From Symbiodinium natans (taxonomy: Eukaryota > Sar > Dinophyceae > Suessiales > Symbiodiniaceae): a stretch of 64,000 nucleotides of DNA. The notes under the pieces were generated by a model. That model made no database searches. It was not told the DNA's origin and saw only the letters and a program-made list of their open reading frames with translations. The stretch covers positions 1,479,501 to 1,543,500 of the forward strand of contig CAJNDS010001557.1 in assembly GCA_905221605.1 (NCBI GenBank). Reading direction: 5' to 3'. The position numbers and the translations under genes are program-made. Of this stretch, positions 49,070 through 58,886 are shown piece by piece. The stretch's first letter is position 1. Every line of letters begins with the position of its first letter.

Positions 49070-49168
49070 TTCGCCCTTATAGTAACAGTCCTTAGTAGGG
49101 ATTATCATGGGGGGGGGTAGTAGAAACCCTAGATATCCCTAGTAAGGACGGTGAGTATAAGGCGGGAA
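49070..49168. repeat. Foldback element, second copy of the CTTATA-ACAGTCCT family
   Basis: CCCTTATAGTAACAGTCCTT near 49075 is mirrored by AAGGACGGTGAGTATAAGG near 49144-49162. TAGGGAT / ATCCCTA extends the arms. Confidence 0.85.
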
Positions 49169-49407
49169 CATCCCAAGTCAGGAGGGTTAAGATTTGGGGT
49201 TGAGGGTTCAGGTTTTACAGGCTTAAACCCCAAACCCTAAACCCTAAACCCCAAACCCTAAACCCCAAACCCTAAACCCTAAACCTGCCAGGTGGTGGCC
49301 CGTCTTTCCCTCTGTTGTCTAAGCCGGGATACAATACAAACCCCTAGATCGCATTCCCTGTCAAATCCTGCGTGGAAGCCTACACCCGAAGCCCAAAGAG
49401 CTGGGGC

Positions 49408-49690
49408 TTAGGGTTTAGGGTTTAGGGTTTAGGGTTTAGGGTTTAGGGTTTAGGGTTTAGGGTTTAGGGTTTAGGGTTTAGGGTTTAGGGTCTAGGGTTT
49501 AGGGTTTAGGGTTTAGGGTTTAGGGTTTAGGGTTTAGGGTTTAGGGTTTAGGGTTTAGGGTTTAATTAGGGTTTAGGGTTCAGGGTTCAGGGTTCAGGGT
49601 TCAGGGTTCAGGGTTCAGGGTTCAGGGTTTAGGGTTTAGGGTTTAGGGATTGGGGTTTAGGGATTAGGGTTTAGGGTTTAGGGTTTAAAG
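49408..49690 (+). repeat. Longest telomere-like array
   Basis: About 280 bp of TTTAGGG with one TTCAGGG sub-block (seven units) near 49578-49628. Confidence 0.98.
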
Positions 49691-50305
49691 TGGAAAATGG
49701 AGTGAGCGGAGTCCACGCGGCCTCAACCCTACAAACCAGCCAAAACCCGTAAAGCCCCGCAGCCCCTATGAAAACCCATTAAACCCCTAAAAGACCTGCA
49801 AACCCTGTAAAAAACCTATAGGCCCTACAATTTCTCGAAACCCTAGAAACCCTATTCTGGGCTTTTCAGGCTTGGGGTTGGGGGGTGTACCTTGGTGCCG
49901 GAGTCCCCTAAACCCTAAACCCCAAACCCTAAATCCTAAACCCTTGGCCTCGAGCTGGGCTCAGAAATCCCAATGGGTTTGGGGCTTCGAAGCTTGGGGG
50001 TTTCGGGGTTGGGTTTGGGGTTTGGATTTAGGGTGTAGGGTGTAGGGTATAGGGTAGGCTTGAGGGTTTCGGGAGCGTTTAGAATGTTAGGGTTTAGGGG
50101 CATAAACTCTTTGAGGGTTGATGGGTTGAAACGTTAAGGGCGTAGGGAGTCTAGGGTTTAGCGTGCTTAGAAAGCCCAAACAACTATAGGACGCTGTAGC
50201 GCGCAGAGCACCTGCTGTGCATGTCATCAGCGGGAATGAAGAAGAGAGAAGCGAAGGAGACGAGCATCGCCCTGAAGCTTCGGGCGAACGCCGCACAAGC
50301 CACGG
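49691..50305. other. Filler with decayed units
   Basis: AAACCC-rich decayed tract (49740-49860), short CCCTAAA and TTTAGGG remnants, and unique sequence at 50100-50300. No firm coding segment. Confidence 0.5.
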
Positions 50306-50410
50306 TTTAGGGTCTAGGGTTTAGGGTTTAGGGTTTAGGGTTTAGGGTTTAGGGTTTAGGGTTTAGGGTTTAGGGTTTAGGGTTTAGGGTTTAGGGTTTA
50401 GGGTTTAGGA
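50306..50410 (+). repeat. TTTAGGG array
   Basis: About 15 units, one TCTAGGG. Confidence 0.97.
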
Positions 50411-50424
50411 ACCCATCCCTTAAG

Positions 50425-50567
50425 ATGCTCTGTCCGTGGGCGATGGAGATGAGCAGAGCAACACAAGGATGCACGTGGTGTCCCAGGCATGGCGGAGTGT
50501 TGACGCACATCTCTGTGTGGTGCTGCGTGGCACCTCTGCAACCACAACCATGCCAAACATTGTGCAG
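50425..50567 (+). CDS. Chain G candidate exon 1
   Basis: After CATCCCTTAAG it enters with 2 bases and ends in phase 0. Forty-seven codons read ALSVGDGDEQSNTRMHVVSQ, then AWRSVDAHLCVVLRGTSATT and TMPNIVQ. Ends TTGTGCAG before GTACCC. Strong coding character. Confidence 0.58.
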
Positions 50568-50663
50568 GTACCCTATATCCCCCTGTATATATATATATAT
50601 GTACCCTGTAATTAAGGGATTCTATAGGGTACCTAATTCCCCCCATTCCCTACTAACCAACAG
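50568..50663 (+). repeat. Introner-like foldback element acting as an intron
   Basis: 96 bp. It starts GTACCCTATATCCCC, has the inverted match TATAGGGTACC near 50623-50633, and ends with the branch-point consensus TACTAAC and acceptor CAACAG. Removing it joins two open frames in phase 0. A 21-bp sequence (ACCATGCCAAACATTGTGCA and G) lies just before it and again 5 bases after it. Confidence 0.65.
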
Positions 50664-50804
50664 CAAGAACCATGCCAAACATTGTGCAGACAACCTGCCG
50701 AGGCTCCAAAGGCAATTGCAGCCTCTGTCTGGACCTGTCGGGCTCCGAACCCAAAACCCCCTCTGACCCTTAGCCCTAAACTGTACTCTAGGCCCAAGGG
50801 CTGA
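50664..50804 (+). CDS. Chain G candidate terminal exon
   Basis: Phase 0 reads QEPCQTLCRQPAEAPKAIAA, then SVWTCRAPNPKPPLTLSPKL and YSRPKG, ending TGA at 50802-50804. The last part overlaps a decayed CCCTAAA tract, so the true end may be earlier. Confidence 0.48.
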   Translation, partial: QEPCQTLCRQPAEAPKAIAASVWTCRAPNPKPPLTLSPKLYSRPKG

Positions 50805-50849
50805 GGGTTTATGGAGCTTGGGGCTTGTATGCGTCCAAGGGCCCGAAGT

Positions 50850-50960
50850 TGATAGGGTTTGTAGGGTTTAGGGTTGAGGGTTTGGGGTTTAGGGTTTGGG
50901 GTTTAGGGTTTGGGGTTTAGGGTTTAGGGCATAGGGTTTAGGGTTGGGTTTAGGGTTTAG
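50850..50960 (+). repeat. TTTAGGG / TTTGGGG array
   Basis: About 14 units. Confidence 0.94.
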
Positions 50961-51246
50961 GGGGGCTTTCATCGGTAGGCTTGGGGGCCCGCCGAGGCTG
51001 CTCCTACGTGGAGCTCGCGGCATCTGACCTTCAGCCTCCCGAGCCTAGCCGTATTTTAGGGCCTTAGGGCATTTTAGGGTTTAGACTTTTGGGCATTTTG
51101 AGGCCGTTAGGGCTTTTAGGGTTTTTAGAGGTTTTAGGGCCTTAGGGCTTTTGGGCATTTTAGGGTTCAGGGTGCTTTAGGTTTTTGGGTTGTTTTCGGG
51201 TTTTTAGGGTTTGTAGGGTGTAGGGTCTTGAGTATAGGGTATGGCA

Positions 51247-51373
51247 AGTAGGGAATGAGGGAATGAGGTACCCTATATCCCCCTGTATATATATATACAT
51301 AATTAATATGTATATTATACCCTTTAAGGGATGGTATAGGGTACCTCATTCCCCCATTCCCGATTAACCAACA
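51247..51373 (+). repeat. Introner-like foldback element, second copy
   Basis: GTAGGGAATGAGGGAATGAG precedes GTACCCTATATCCCC. The inverse GGTATAGGGTACCTCATTCC occurs near 51334-51353, and the end GATTAACCAACAG matches that of 50568-50663. No coding exons flank this copy. Confidence 0.8.
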
Positions 51374-52004
51374 GTAAGTTCAGGGCTGAGGGCTTGGGGT
51401 TAGGATGCGCTTTGGCAGGCTAACTTTTGCAGACACATCGGCCGCGGCCTGTTTAGGGTTGAGGGTTGAGGGTTTTGGGTTTAGGGTTGGAGAGGGGGTG
51501 ATCAGATGGAATAAGGGTCATTGCATTTTGGAGGTTCATCCAGGGTACCCGCCCCCCTATTTTGGGGAATGGCCATCTTGGGGGGTGGTTGGGGGGACCA
51601 AATGGACCCTTAAACTCCGATCAAAAACCCTATACTACAATCGACGCACGGTTGATTGATCGCTTCTCCTCAAGATTGAATGAAGCAAAAACACAAGAGC
51701 CACACCACGAGCAACAAACCAAACCACCAAGACTGGCGACGGACTGTTACACAAAACACTAAGTGGGAGCGCGCAATTCTTTCAAGCCTTAGAACTCGAC
51801 CAAGCTTGAAGAAAGTCCAATCTCGCATCTCAGAAGGCAACTACAAGGCAAATCAAAACAGCAAAGAACACCAGAATCCCTTGAAATTCCCCTAGAACAG
51901 AAGCCTGAACCCTAAATACCTAAACTTTAAGGTATGGTGGAGGTCATAAAGCCCTAAGCCCGGCGGCGCGCCCTTCCGGACCATGGTCGCTACTCAACAC
52001 CCTT

Positions 52005-52115
52005 AAACCTTAAACCTTAAACCCTAAACCCTAAACCCTGAACCCTGAACCCTCAACCCTAAGCCCTAAACCCTAAGCCCTAAACCCTAAACCCTAGCCC
52101 TAAACCCTAAACCCT
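52005..52115 (-). repeat. CCCTAAA array
   Basis: About 15 units with CCTTAAA, CCCTGAA and CCCTAAG variants. Confidence 0.95.
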
Positions 52116-52134
52116 CTACCCACTTTCGGACCAG

Positions 52135-52207
52135 GAGTGGATGGTGTCTCACGCTTGGAGCACGCACTTCGCTTCCACCACCGCCATGCTCTCCCAGAGT
52201 CTCGGCG
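52135..52207 (+). CDS. Candidate exon
   Basis: After TTTCGGACCAG and before GTTTAGGG. Phase 0 in, 1 base out. It reads EWMVSHAWSTHFASTTAMLS, then QSLG. Bracketed by CCCTAAA and TTTAGGG arrays. Confidence 0.52.
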
Positions 52208-52296
52208 GTTTAGGGTTTAGGGTTTAGGGTTTAGGGTTTAGGGTTTCGGGTTTAGGGATTGCTGTTTAGGGTTTAGGGCGTTTGGGGTTTAGGAAG
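52208..52296 (+). repeat. TTTAGGG array
   Basis: Seven or so units, then decayed units. Confidence 0.93.
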
Positions 52297-53028
52297 GTGA
52301 ACATTAGTTGGGGAGCCCTAACTAGGCTAGCAGCCGAGGGAAGTTAGGTTGTAGGATGAATTCAGGGGAAGGTATTTGGTGACTTGCCTGGTGCATGGGC
52401 GAATAAAGACGTGCATGTCCTTGGAGCAGATTCCTATATGAGCCAAACATCTACGAGGACCCGGAGTAGGCCCTCATTTCCTTTTGTTAGGGTTGGGGCT
52501 CCCTTTGAAACCCTCAAAACCAAAACGGGTACGTACCCCATTTATCCCTGGGTTACTCCTAACCCTAAATTTATGGCACATAACAAGTCTTTTAGTCGGC
52601 CGCCTCAAACATGCCATGAGCAGCAACACCACCCAACACTGAAGAGAAGTGCCTGGAAGTCATGATGCTACCATGCATACACGGCGTTCCCTGCACAAAG
52701 CCATGAGAATGCAATTAAGCTTTTTTGGGGGGAGGGGTTCAGAGCTGCTGTGGCCCTCAAGCCTCTCAACACTCAAAGATGCCACTCCGGGCTGCCGCTG
52801 CGTTCGTATGAGCGGCTTTTTTCGGGCGATGAGCCAGTAGGAACGTTAGTTGGAAATTACGGAAATATGGCCCGGAAACTGCAACGGCAAATGCATACGT
52901 CCAAGGATTTTGACCTTGTCCGTAGTACCTTCGGCCTCGGAAAAGGCTTGGGAATTTGAGCCGAGAGAGCTTTCTCTCAGAACGAGCAGTCCTTTCTCCC
53001 TCCAAGGCCCCTGCGTCTTCTGACTGCC
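52297..53028. other. Upstream region of the MATH-BTB gene
   Basis: Telomere arrays stop at about 52296 and do not resume until after 54870. No TATA-like element stands out. A 93-codon open frame at 52384-52665 shares a sequence (GTAGGCCCTCATTTCC) with about 20890, so part of it is a dispersed repeat. Confidence 0.5.
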
Positions 53029-54543
53029 ATGGCCGGTCTGACAGCGGAGGAGCTGCGCGCCGAGCTTGAGGCGACCGAGAGGCGGGCGGAGGCGGAGGAG
53101 GTCAGGATTCAAGAGGCTGCCGCCAAGCTGGTCGAGGCCGAGGAGCGGCAGCGGCTGCGGCGGCTGTTGGAGCAAGCGAGAGCCGACTTGGCTTTCAAGC
53201 AAAAGACTCATCAACATCTGGATGCTCGTCGGAGAAGCGTGGACGAGGACCGGGCTGGGCCCAATCTTCTTCATGGCACGCAACAGTCGCCCAAGCCCCC
53301 GGTCCTCCTCTCTTCTAGCGATGCAGAGTGCACCAGTTTCGGGCACACGGTCGCTCGGGGCGAGCACGTGTGGAAACTTCAGCAGCTCTCGTGGCTCCCT
53401 ACCGTGCTTCGCCAGGAGGAGCTCTGCACAGCGCAGTCGGAGCCATTCTGCGTGGGCGGCTTTCTTTTTCAGTTTGTCTACAACCCTCACGGAGGCTATC
53501 TTGACTCCCGTGTCGGCTGGGACGATCGATGGGCACAGGGTTCCGTCGCCATAGTGACCTCTGCTAATGACGGGTTTGCACTTCGGTACCGCATTTTCGT
53601 CAAGGCACGTGACAGAGCCTTTGTACAGTGGGGCGAGACGCGCGATGAAATCTATGACGCGGATGACGACGACATCGTGGCGTATGGTCCCGATGTGAAT
53701 TGGGAGGGGCAAGTGTCTCCTCCATCTGTGACTGGCATCTTCGGCCTAACGTTCGAGCAGCTGCTGCAGTCCGAGTGGGTCGTGGACGACACGTTGACCT
53801 TGAAGTTTGTGCTGGAAGTGCGACCTGAGGGGTGTTATGAGTCGGAGCTCTTCAGCCAGGCGGTCGAGGTTCCCGAAGCTACCATGAGTCGCGACACGCA
53901 AGCTCTTTTGGAGAAAGGCTCGTGCAGCGACGTGCGGTTCATTGTGCAGGGTGAAGATGTCCACGCGCACTCGCAAGTCCTCTGTGCGAGGTCCGAAGTG
54001 TTGGAGAAGCAGCTGACGGGCGGCATGCAGGAATCGGCGTCCAAGGTGATCGTGGTCGAGGACTGCGATGTGGCCACCTTCAAAGCCTTCCTGCAGTTCC
54101 TCTACACCGACCGCCTGCCCACCATCGATGAGCTTGCGGCACAGGCTCCAAGCGCAGGGCAGAGGGATGATGGAAACGTGCAGCTGCTGCAGATGCAGGC
54201 CTTGCTCGCTGTGAGCCACAAGTACCAGGCGACCAGGTTGCAGCGGTGGTGCGAAGCGCAGCTTTGCGAACGGCTCAGCACAGCCGAGGTCTGCGGAATA
54301 CTTGGGCAGGCACACCTCCTCCAGGCCAGGCAGCTGGAGAAGGCCTGTCTCGCCTACCTCAAGTGCCACCTGACAGAGGTGCTCAAGCTCAACGCGTATG
54401 CGGAGATGGTCGCGAAGTGGCCCGAGATCGGCTTGAAGGTGAACCTCTTCTCTGCGGGCGTGCCGGAGGCGGCGGCGGCCGCCGTCGTGGACGTAGGGAG
54501 CGCAGCGGGGACATGCCCGAAGCGCAGGCGGCTGCAGTCATGA
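53029..54543 (+). CDS. MATH-BTB domain protein, probable cullin-3 substrate adaptor
   Basis: A 504-residue intact single-exon frame. ATG sits in GCCATGG. Residues about 5-60 form an Ala/Glu/Arg-rich coiled coil (ERRAEAEEVRIQEAAAKLVE). A MATH/TRAF-like domain follows at about 105-270 (HVWKLQQLSW, SEPFCVGGFLFQFVYNPHGG, WVVDDTLTLKFVLEVR). A BTB domain spans about 290-375 (GSCSDVRFIVQGEDVHAHSQ, VLCARSEVLEKQLTGGMQES, KAFLQFLYTDRLP), then a BACK-like helical region (LLAVSHKYQATRLQRWCEAQ). MATH-BTB proteins (SPOP, plant BPM) bring substrates to cullin-3 ubiquitin ligases through MATH and bind cullin through BTB. The C-terminus ends KRRRLQS, a possible nuclear signal. No introns, unlike the chains around it. 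Large - strand frames opposite are shadows. Confidence 0.93.
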   Translation: MAGLTAEELRAELEATERRAEAEEVRIQEAAAKLVEAEERQRLRRLLEQARADLAFKQKTHQHLDARRRSVDEDRAGPNLLHGTQQSPKPPVLLSSSDAECTSFGHTVARGEHVWKLQQLSWLPTVLRQEELCTAQSEPFCVGGFLFQFVYNPHGGYLDSRVGWDDRWAQGSVAIVTSANDGFALRYRIFVKARDRAFVQWGETRDEIYDADDDDIVAYGPDVNWEGQVSPPSVTGIFGLTFEQLLQSEWVVDDTLTLKFVLEVRPEGCYESELFSQAVEVPEATMSRDTQALLEKGSCSDVRFIVQGEDVHAHSQVLCARSEVLEKQLTGGMQESASKVIVVEDCDVATFKAFLQFLYTDRLPTIDELAAQAPSAGQRDDGNVQLLQMQALLAVSHKYQATRLQRWCEAQLCERLSTAEVCGILGQAHLLQARQLEKACLAYLKCHLTEVLKLNAYAEMVAKWPEIGLKVNLFSAGVPEAAAAAVVDVGSAAGTCPKRRRLQS

Positions 54544-55227
54544 CGTGAGCAGCGGCACAACCTGGGGCATGACCTGCGACTGGATCGGGACCATCACCGC
54601 CCCTAAGCCCTAAGCCCTATAAACACTACAAACTCTTAGAACCTCATTTTTCAAGCCTGTAACCTCCATCGTACCAAACTGCCTTGCAGGAGCCCCTCAT
54701 GTGCTTGCGCAGAAAAAATGCATGAGATGCTGGATGTTGAAAGGGCCTGGGGGTGAGGGTTTCGGGTTTAGGGAAGGGAAAGCTCGATGCTGCGGGAGAG
54801 GCCAGTGCCACCTGAGCCCTAAACCTTCAACTCTCTGAGCCCTTCAACTCACCAAACTCTCCTAAGCCCTAAACCCTGGTTTAGGGTTTAGGGTTTAGGG
54901 TTTAGGGAACCCTAAACCCTGAGCCCCCACGAGACTGTGGTTTCGGAAGCATGCAAAAGGGCTCGAGGAAGCACATCTCCGCGGCAGCTTGCGCGGAAGA
55001 GATATGTTGCACATATTCTGCCTATCTGTTCTGCAGCAACACGGGCTGCTCTAGCAACCACACGTACTATGACACTATCAGACTCCGATGAGTATTTGTG
55101 CTTGGTCCTCACCCCCATGTCGGCTCGACCCCTAAACCCCCAAGATCCGGAACTCCAAGCCCCTAAACGCAGGAATGGCCCAAAACCCCTAAGTCCGCTT
55201 TTCATGTACCAAGAAACCCTAAACGCG
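54544..55227. other. Downstream spacer of the MATH-BTB gene
   Basis: Decayed units from 54600, a short TTTAGGG/CCCTAAA head-to-head junction at 54878-54920, and overlapping weak frames at 54912-55251 on both strands. Nothing firm. Confidence 0.5.
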
Positions 55228-55275
55228 AACCTTCAAAACCCTAAACCCTAAACCCTAAACCCTAAACCCTAAACT
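55228..55275 (-). repeat. CCCTAAA array
   Basis: About seven units. Confidence 0.95.
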
Positions 55276-55291
55276 TCACTGGGGGGCTCAG

Positions 55292-55357
55292 GCACGCGCG
55301 ATCGAGGAGCAGGGCCGAAGAGGAGTCGGATCGGCTGCAGGCCCAGCGCTCCTAGAA
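55292..55357 (+). CDS. Possible exon
   Basis: After GGGGGGCTCAG. With 1 entering base it reads HARSRSRAEEESDRLQAQRS and ends at TAG. In phase 0 the stretch stays open to GTTCAGGG (ARAIEEQGRRGVGSAAGPAL). Frame undecided. Bracketed by CCCTAAA and TTTAGGG arrays. Confidence 0.38.
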
Positions 55358-55383
55358 GCCCCCCTTAGCGCCTTTTTGGGGGG

Positions 55384-55425
55384 TTCAGGGTTTAGGGTTT
55401 AGGGTTTAGGGTTTAGGGTTTAGCC
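55384..55425 (+). repeat. TTTAGGG array
   Basis: Six units, first one TTCAGGG. Confidence 0.95.
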
Positions 55426-56468
55426 TTCAGGGGTTAAGGTCTTCAGGGCTGGGGCCTTTCGAGTTTGGGGTTTATAGGTTCTAGCCCGAAGCCCGCCTGA
55501 GAAACTGTTAGGGTTGGGGATGGCTTATGAGGACGACGGTTTAAGGTTTAGGGAATAGGGATTAGGGCCAGGCAAGTTTTGCCAAGCACATGCAGCAATG
55601 GTGAGTCTAGAGGGCAAGGTTCAAGGGTTTAGGGCTTAGGGTTTACGGACCTTATCGTTAGAAATCGTTTCTCCCCTTGAGCCCGAACCCTCAGACCCTC
55701 AAACCCCAAACCCAAAGCCTTTAAACTCTTGAACAATGGATTCCCTATGATTCCTCAAAGCCCTATAAACCCTTAAAAAAGTGCTCTTCCAACGCCGCCC
55801 CTGGCCGAAACTCTGACCCTCCCCCCGCCCCCTTGAAAGCCCCAGCAGCCTCCAAAAGCTTCCAAAGATTGTCCCGGTGACCCTTTCACTGGAGTCACTG
55901 GATTTCCAACAACATTGCCACACCGAATTCTGGAGCCTGAAAACGTTTCGATGAGGAAGGCCCTTCGGCCTAGAAAGCCCCCAGCGCAAACCCTAAGGCT
56001 TGATTCCCTGATCATGTGGTTGCACATTGATTTTGGAGCCTGAAATCTTCACTCAGGAAACCCAGCGTGCCCCAGCCCACAGCCTCCAACTTGATTTCTA
56101 AATCATGTGGGTTTAGGGTTTAGGGTTTCGGGTTTCGGGTTTAGGGCTTAGGGTTTAGGGTCCCGCCTGCGATTCTGGACCCAACAGAGACCGAAATTTA
56201 GAAATTGTCGGCTTCTTGGTTCTGGGTTCGGGTGGCTCCGGTTTGCGAACGCGTTGCGTGGTTGGTGGCCTGGGCATGCCTTCACACTATTGCGTTCAGC
56301 TGACCCATGCTACACGCTAAAGCCTGCACCCTAACCCTAAACCCTAAACCCTAAACCTTAAACTTCCTAAACCCAATACCCTAAACCCGAAACCTTAAAC
56401 CCTATACTTGCTAAACCCCAAACCCTAAACCCTATACTTGCTAAACCCTAAACCCGAAACCCCAGCAG
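55426..56468. other. Filler
   Basis: Unique sequence with decayed units, a TTTAGGG/TTTCGGG cluster at 56106-56162 and CCCTAAA clusters at 56325-56460 that include a duplicated CCCTATACTTGCTAAACCC. No coding segment called. Confidence 0.5.
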
Positions 56469-56571
56469 GCTTGGAAGCAAACGTCATACTGGTGCTGCAC
56501 GCTGGCGAACAACCAGCACGACCTCTCAGCTTTGCGCGCGGCTTGGGCTGAGAGGCTCCTGGCACTTAAGG
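56469..56571 (+). CDS. Candidate exon with clear coding character
   Basis: After ACCCCAGCAG and before GTTTTTAGGG. Phase 0 in, 1 base out. Thirty-four codons read AWKQTSYWCCTLANNQHDLS, then ALRAAWAERLLALK. Looks like a helical segment; family unknown. Confidence 0.58.
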
Positions 56572-56730
56572 GTTTTTAGGGTTTTAGGGTTTAAAGGTTT
56601 AAGGCTTTAGGGGTTTGGTGTTTAGGGTTTAAGGGTTTAGTGTTTAGGGTTGAAGGGCTTATAGGGTTTAGGGTGTAAGGCCTTGGGGTTTAGGGTTTAA
56701 AGGGTTTGGGGCTTTGAGGGTTAAGGGTTG
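56570..56730 (+). repeat. Degenerate TTTAGGG array
   Basis: TTTAGGG with TTTTAGGG, TTAAAGGG, TTGAAGGG and TGTAAGG forms. Confidence 0.85.
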
Positions 56731-56853
56731 TGGGCGTAAGGGTTGGAGTGTTTAGGGGCTTAACAGGGTTCAAGAGTGCAAGGGTTTCGGGGACATTCCT
56801 TCAAGCCTGGGACCCTCAACCCTAGAACCCTAAACCCTAAACGACTTCCCTAG

Positions 56854-56927
56854 AGCCCAAAACTCTATGCCGTGAGCTTGAAGCACTTCCGCGCGATGAT
56901 GGGAGTCTGGGGGGGAGGGGGGGGGGG
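56854..56927 (+). CDS. Possible exon ending in a G-run
   Basis: After CTTCCCTAG it enters with 2 bases, matching the previous exon: PKTLCRELEALPRDDGSLGG. It runs into a poly-G stretch before GTTTAGGG, so the end is doubtful. Confidence 0.27.
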
Positions 56928-57109
56928 GGTTTAGGGTTAAGGGTGTAGGATCTAGGGTTAGGGTTTAGGGTGTAGGGCTTAAGCGATCTTATACACTATG
57001 ATAAGAAAAACTCTGTGTACATCAGGCAAACCACCAAGACTGCGGCAGTCTGCCCCCCAACGATGTCAGCACGTCACGGCTTTGGGCTGAGATGCAGGGT
57101 TCAGCAGAA

Positions 57110-57306
57110 TGGAAACCTTAACCCATAAACCCTAAAACCCTAAAACCCCAAACCCTAAAACCCTAAACCCTAAACCCCAAACCCTAAACCCTAGACCCTA
57201 AACCCTAAACCCTAAACCCTAAACCCTAAACCCTAAACCCTAAACCCTAAACCCTAAGCCCTAAACCCTAAACCCTAAACCCTAAACCCTAAACCCTAAA
57301 CCCTAA
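57110..57306 (-). repeat. Long CCCTAAA array
   Basis: About 27 units, nearly pure from 57185. Confidence 0.97.
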
Positions 57307-57501
57307 CACAAACCCTGAGCTGAGACCGCTTGAAGGATAGGACCATCCTGGAGACTTGCCCATGTCCGGGGGGGGGTCTTGGGTGTCTCTTTAGGGCTTT
57401 GGGGTTTTGGGCTCCAGGAAATCTTCGGATGTTTTAGGGTTTAGGGTTTAGGGTTTAGGGGTTCAGGGTTTGGGGTTAGGATGTTTCAGGATGTTTTTTA
57501 G

Positions 57502-57606
57502 ATGTTGTACGGTTGGGGGGTTATGGAATCAGTTCGTAAAGATGAGGAAGCTGACCTGATGAAGACGCCATTCGCCCGAGTGCTGCTGCGTCCTGCCTTC
57601 AAGGGG
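57502..57606 (+). CDS. Candidate exon, may include a start codon
   Basis: After GATGTTTTTTAG; ATG at 57502. Phase 0 to 0, 35 codons: MLYGWGVMESVRKDEEADLM, then KTPFARVLLRPAFKG. Ends before GTCGGGGG. Good coding character. A TTTAGGG cluster lies upstream instead of CCCTAAA. Confidence 0.5.
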
Positions 57607-58592
57607 GTCGGGGGCCGGGGTTTGTTGTGCTGGCAGTTGAGATTCAGGATGAGACCCAGGAGCCGGAAGATTTGCCAACATTACGCCAAGATACGCCCTA
57701 TACTCAATCCTAAGCCCGAAACCCGAAACCCCAAACTCTACGAGCAACCCTAAACCCTAACCCTCAACCCTAACCCCTAAACCCTAAGCCCTAACGAAAC
57801 CCAGAGCTTTTAAAGTCTGATTCGAAGCTCCACTTCCAACTCCACGGCCCTCAACCCAAGACTCCTAGAACTGCTTTGGCCTCCCGACCCTGTTTCGGGT
57901 TTAGGGTTTGGGGGCGGGGTTTGGGGTTTAGGGTTTGGGGTTTTAGGGTTTGGGGTTTTAGGGTTTGGGGTTTGGGGCTTGGGGTTTAGGGCGCACAATC
58001 GGATGGCAAGGCGCATCTTGAACGCATCCAAGGTTCAGGTGTCAGCCTTAAGCCCAAGAACCACCGAAACCCGAACACCCAAAGGCCTTGACCCCCAAAC
58101 CCCCCTACTAGGCAGGCCCTTGGGACATAATAGTGTTTGCCCTTATTAGGGGTTACGAGGATCATGTTTAGGAGTATGTTCAGATGGTTTTAAGGGCCAT
58201 CCCTGGGCCTGGCCTAGAAGTTTAGGGTTTAGGGTTTAGGGTTTAGGGTTTAGGGTTTAGGGTTTAGGGTTTAGGGTTTAGGGTTTAGGGTTTAGGGCCC
58301 CTAGAAACCTAAACCCTCAAACCTGAAACCCCAAAACAGTGTTCGCCTTCAACCCCCGCTCGAACCCGAAACCCCTAAACCCCTAGAACCCTAAACCCTA
58401 AACGCCTAGAACCCTAAACCCTCAAACCTTTAAAATCCTAAACCCCAAAAAACCCCTAAACCCTAAAACCCTAAAACCCCTAAAACCCCGAACCCTGAAA
58501 CCATAAAAAGTTCGCCCTCAACCCCCTGAGCTTCCCTAAACCCTAAACCCTAAACCCTAAATTCCACGGCGCCTGCGCGCCTCCGATCCGAG
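57607..58592. other. Filler and arrays
   Basis: CCCTAAA at 57743-57795, TTTAGGG/TTTGGGG at 57895-57985, a pure TTTAGGG array at 58220-58290 and a degenerate CCCTAAA tract at 58300-58560. No firm coding. Confidence 0.5.
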
Positions 58593-58651
58593 GAGCCCGA
58601 GCTGCTTTGGCACCGCCCTCCTCTGCGACTCAGCTCCTCGTCTTTTGGGGG
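58593..58651 (+). CDS. Possible exon
   Basis: After CCGATCCGAG and before GTTTAGGG. Phase 0 in, 2 bases out: EPELLWHRPPLRLSSSSFG. Bracketed by CCCTAAA and TTTAGGG arrays. Confidence 0.42.
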
Positions 58652-58730
58652 GTTTAGGGTTTAGGGTTTAGGGTTTAGGGTTTAGGGTTTAGGGTTTAGG
58701 GTTTAGGGTTTAGGGTTTAGGGTTTAGGGT
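58652..58730 (+). repeat. TTTAGGG array
   Basis: Eleven units. Confidence 0.97.
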
Positions 58731-58886
58731 GTAATTCGGCTTTAGGGTTTAGGGTCTAGGGTCTAGGGTTTAAGGTAGCCCCACAAGTCCTTTGCAGGGT
58801 TTCGGGTTTTGGGTTTAGGGCTACTTAAGACCCTAAGCCCTCCGCCCTAGAAGCCCAAGAATCCCAAGAACCCTAGGCCTTGACCC

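Larger units (their letters stand above)
50961..52130. other. Filler with one introner-like element and arrays
   Basis: Decayed TTTTAGGG units near 51050-51240, the foldback at 51247-51373, unique sequence with weak open frames (51405-51895), and CCCTAAA arrays from 52005. The unique part at 51590-51890 has mixed coding character but no clear borders. Confidence 0.5.

Noticed and set aside
53746-54369. Long - strand open frames opposite the MATH-BTB gene (also 52846-53712)
   Set aside because: Shadow frames caused by strong G/C third-position bias; the + frame has recognisable MATH and BTB domains.
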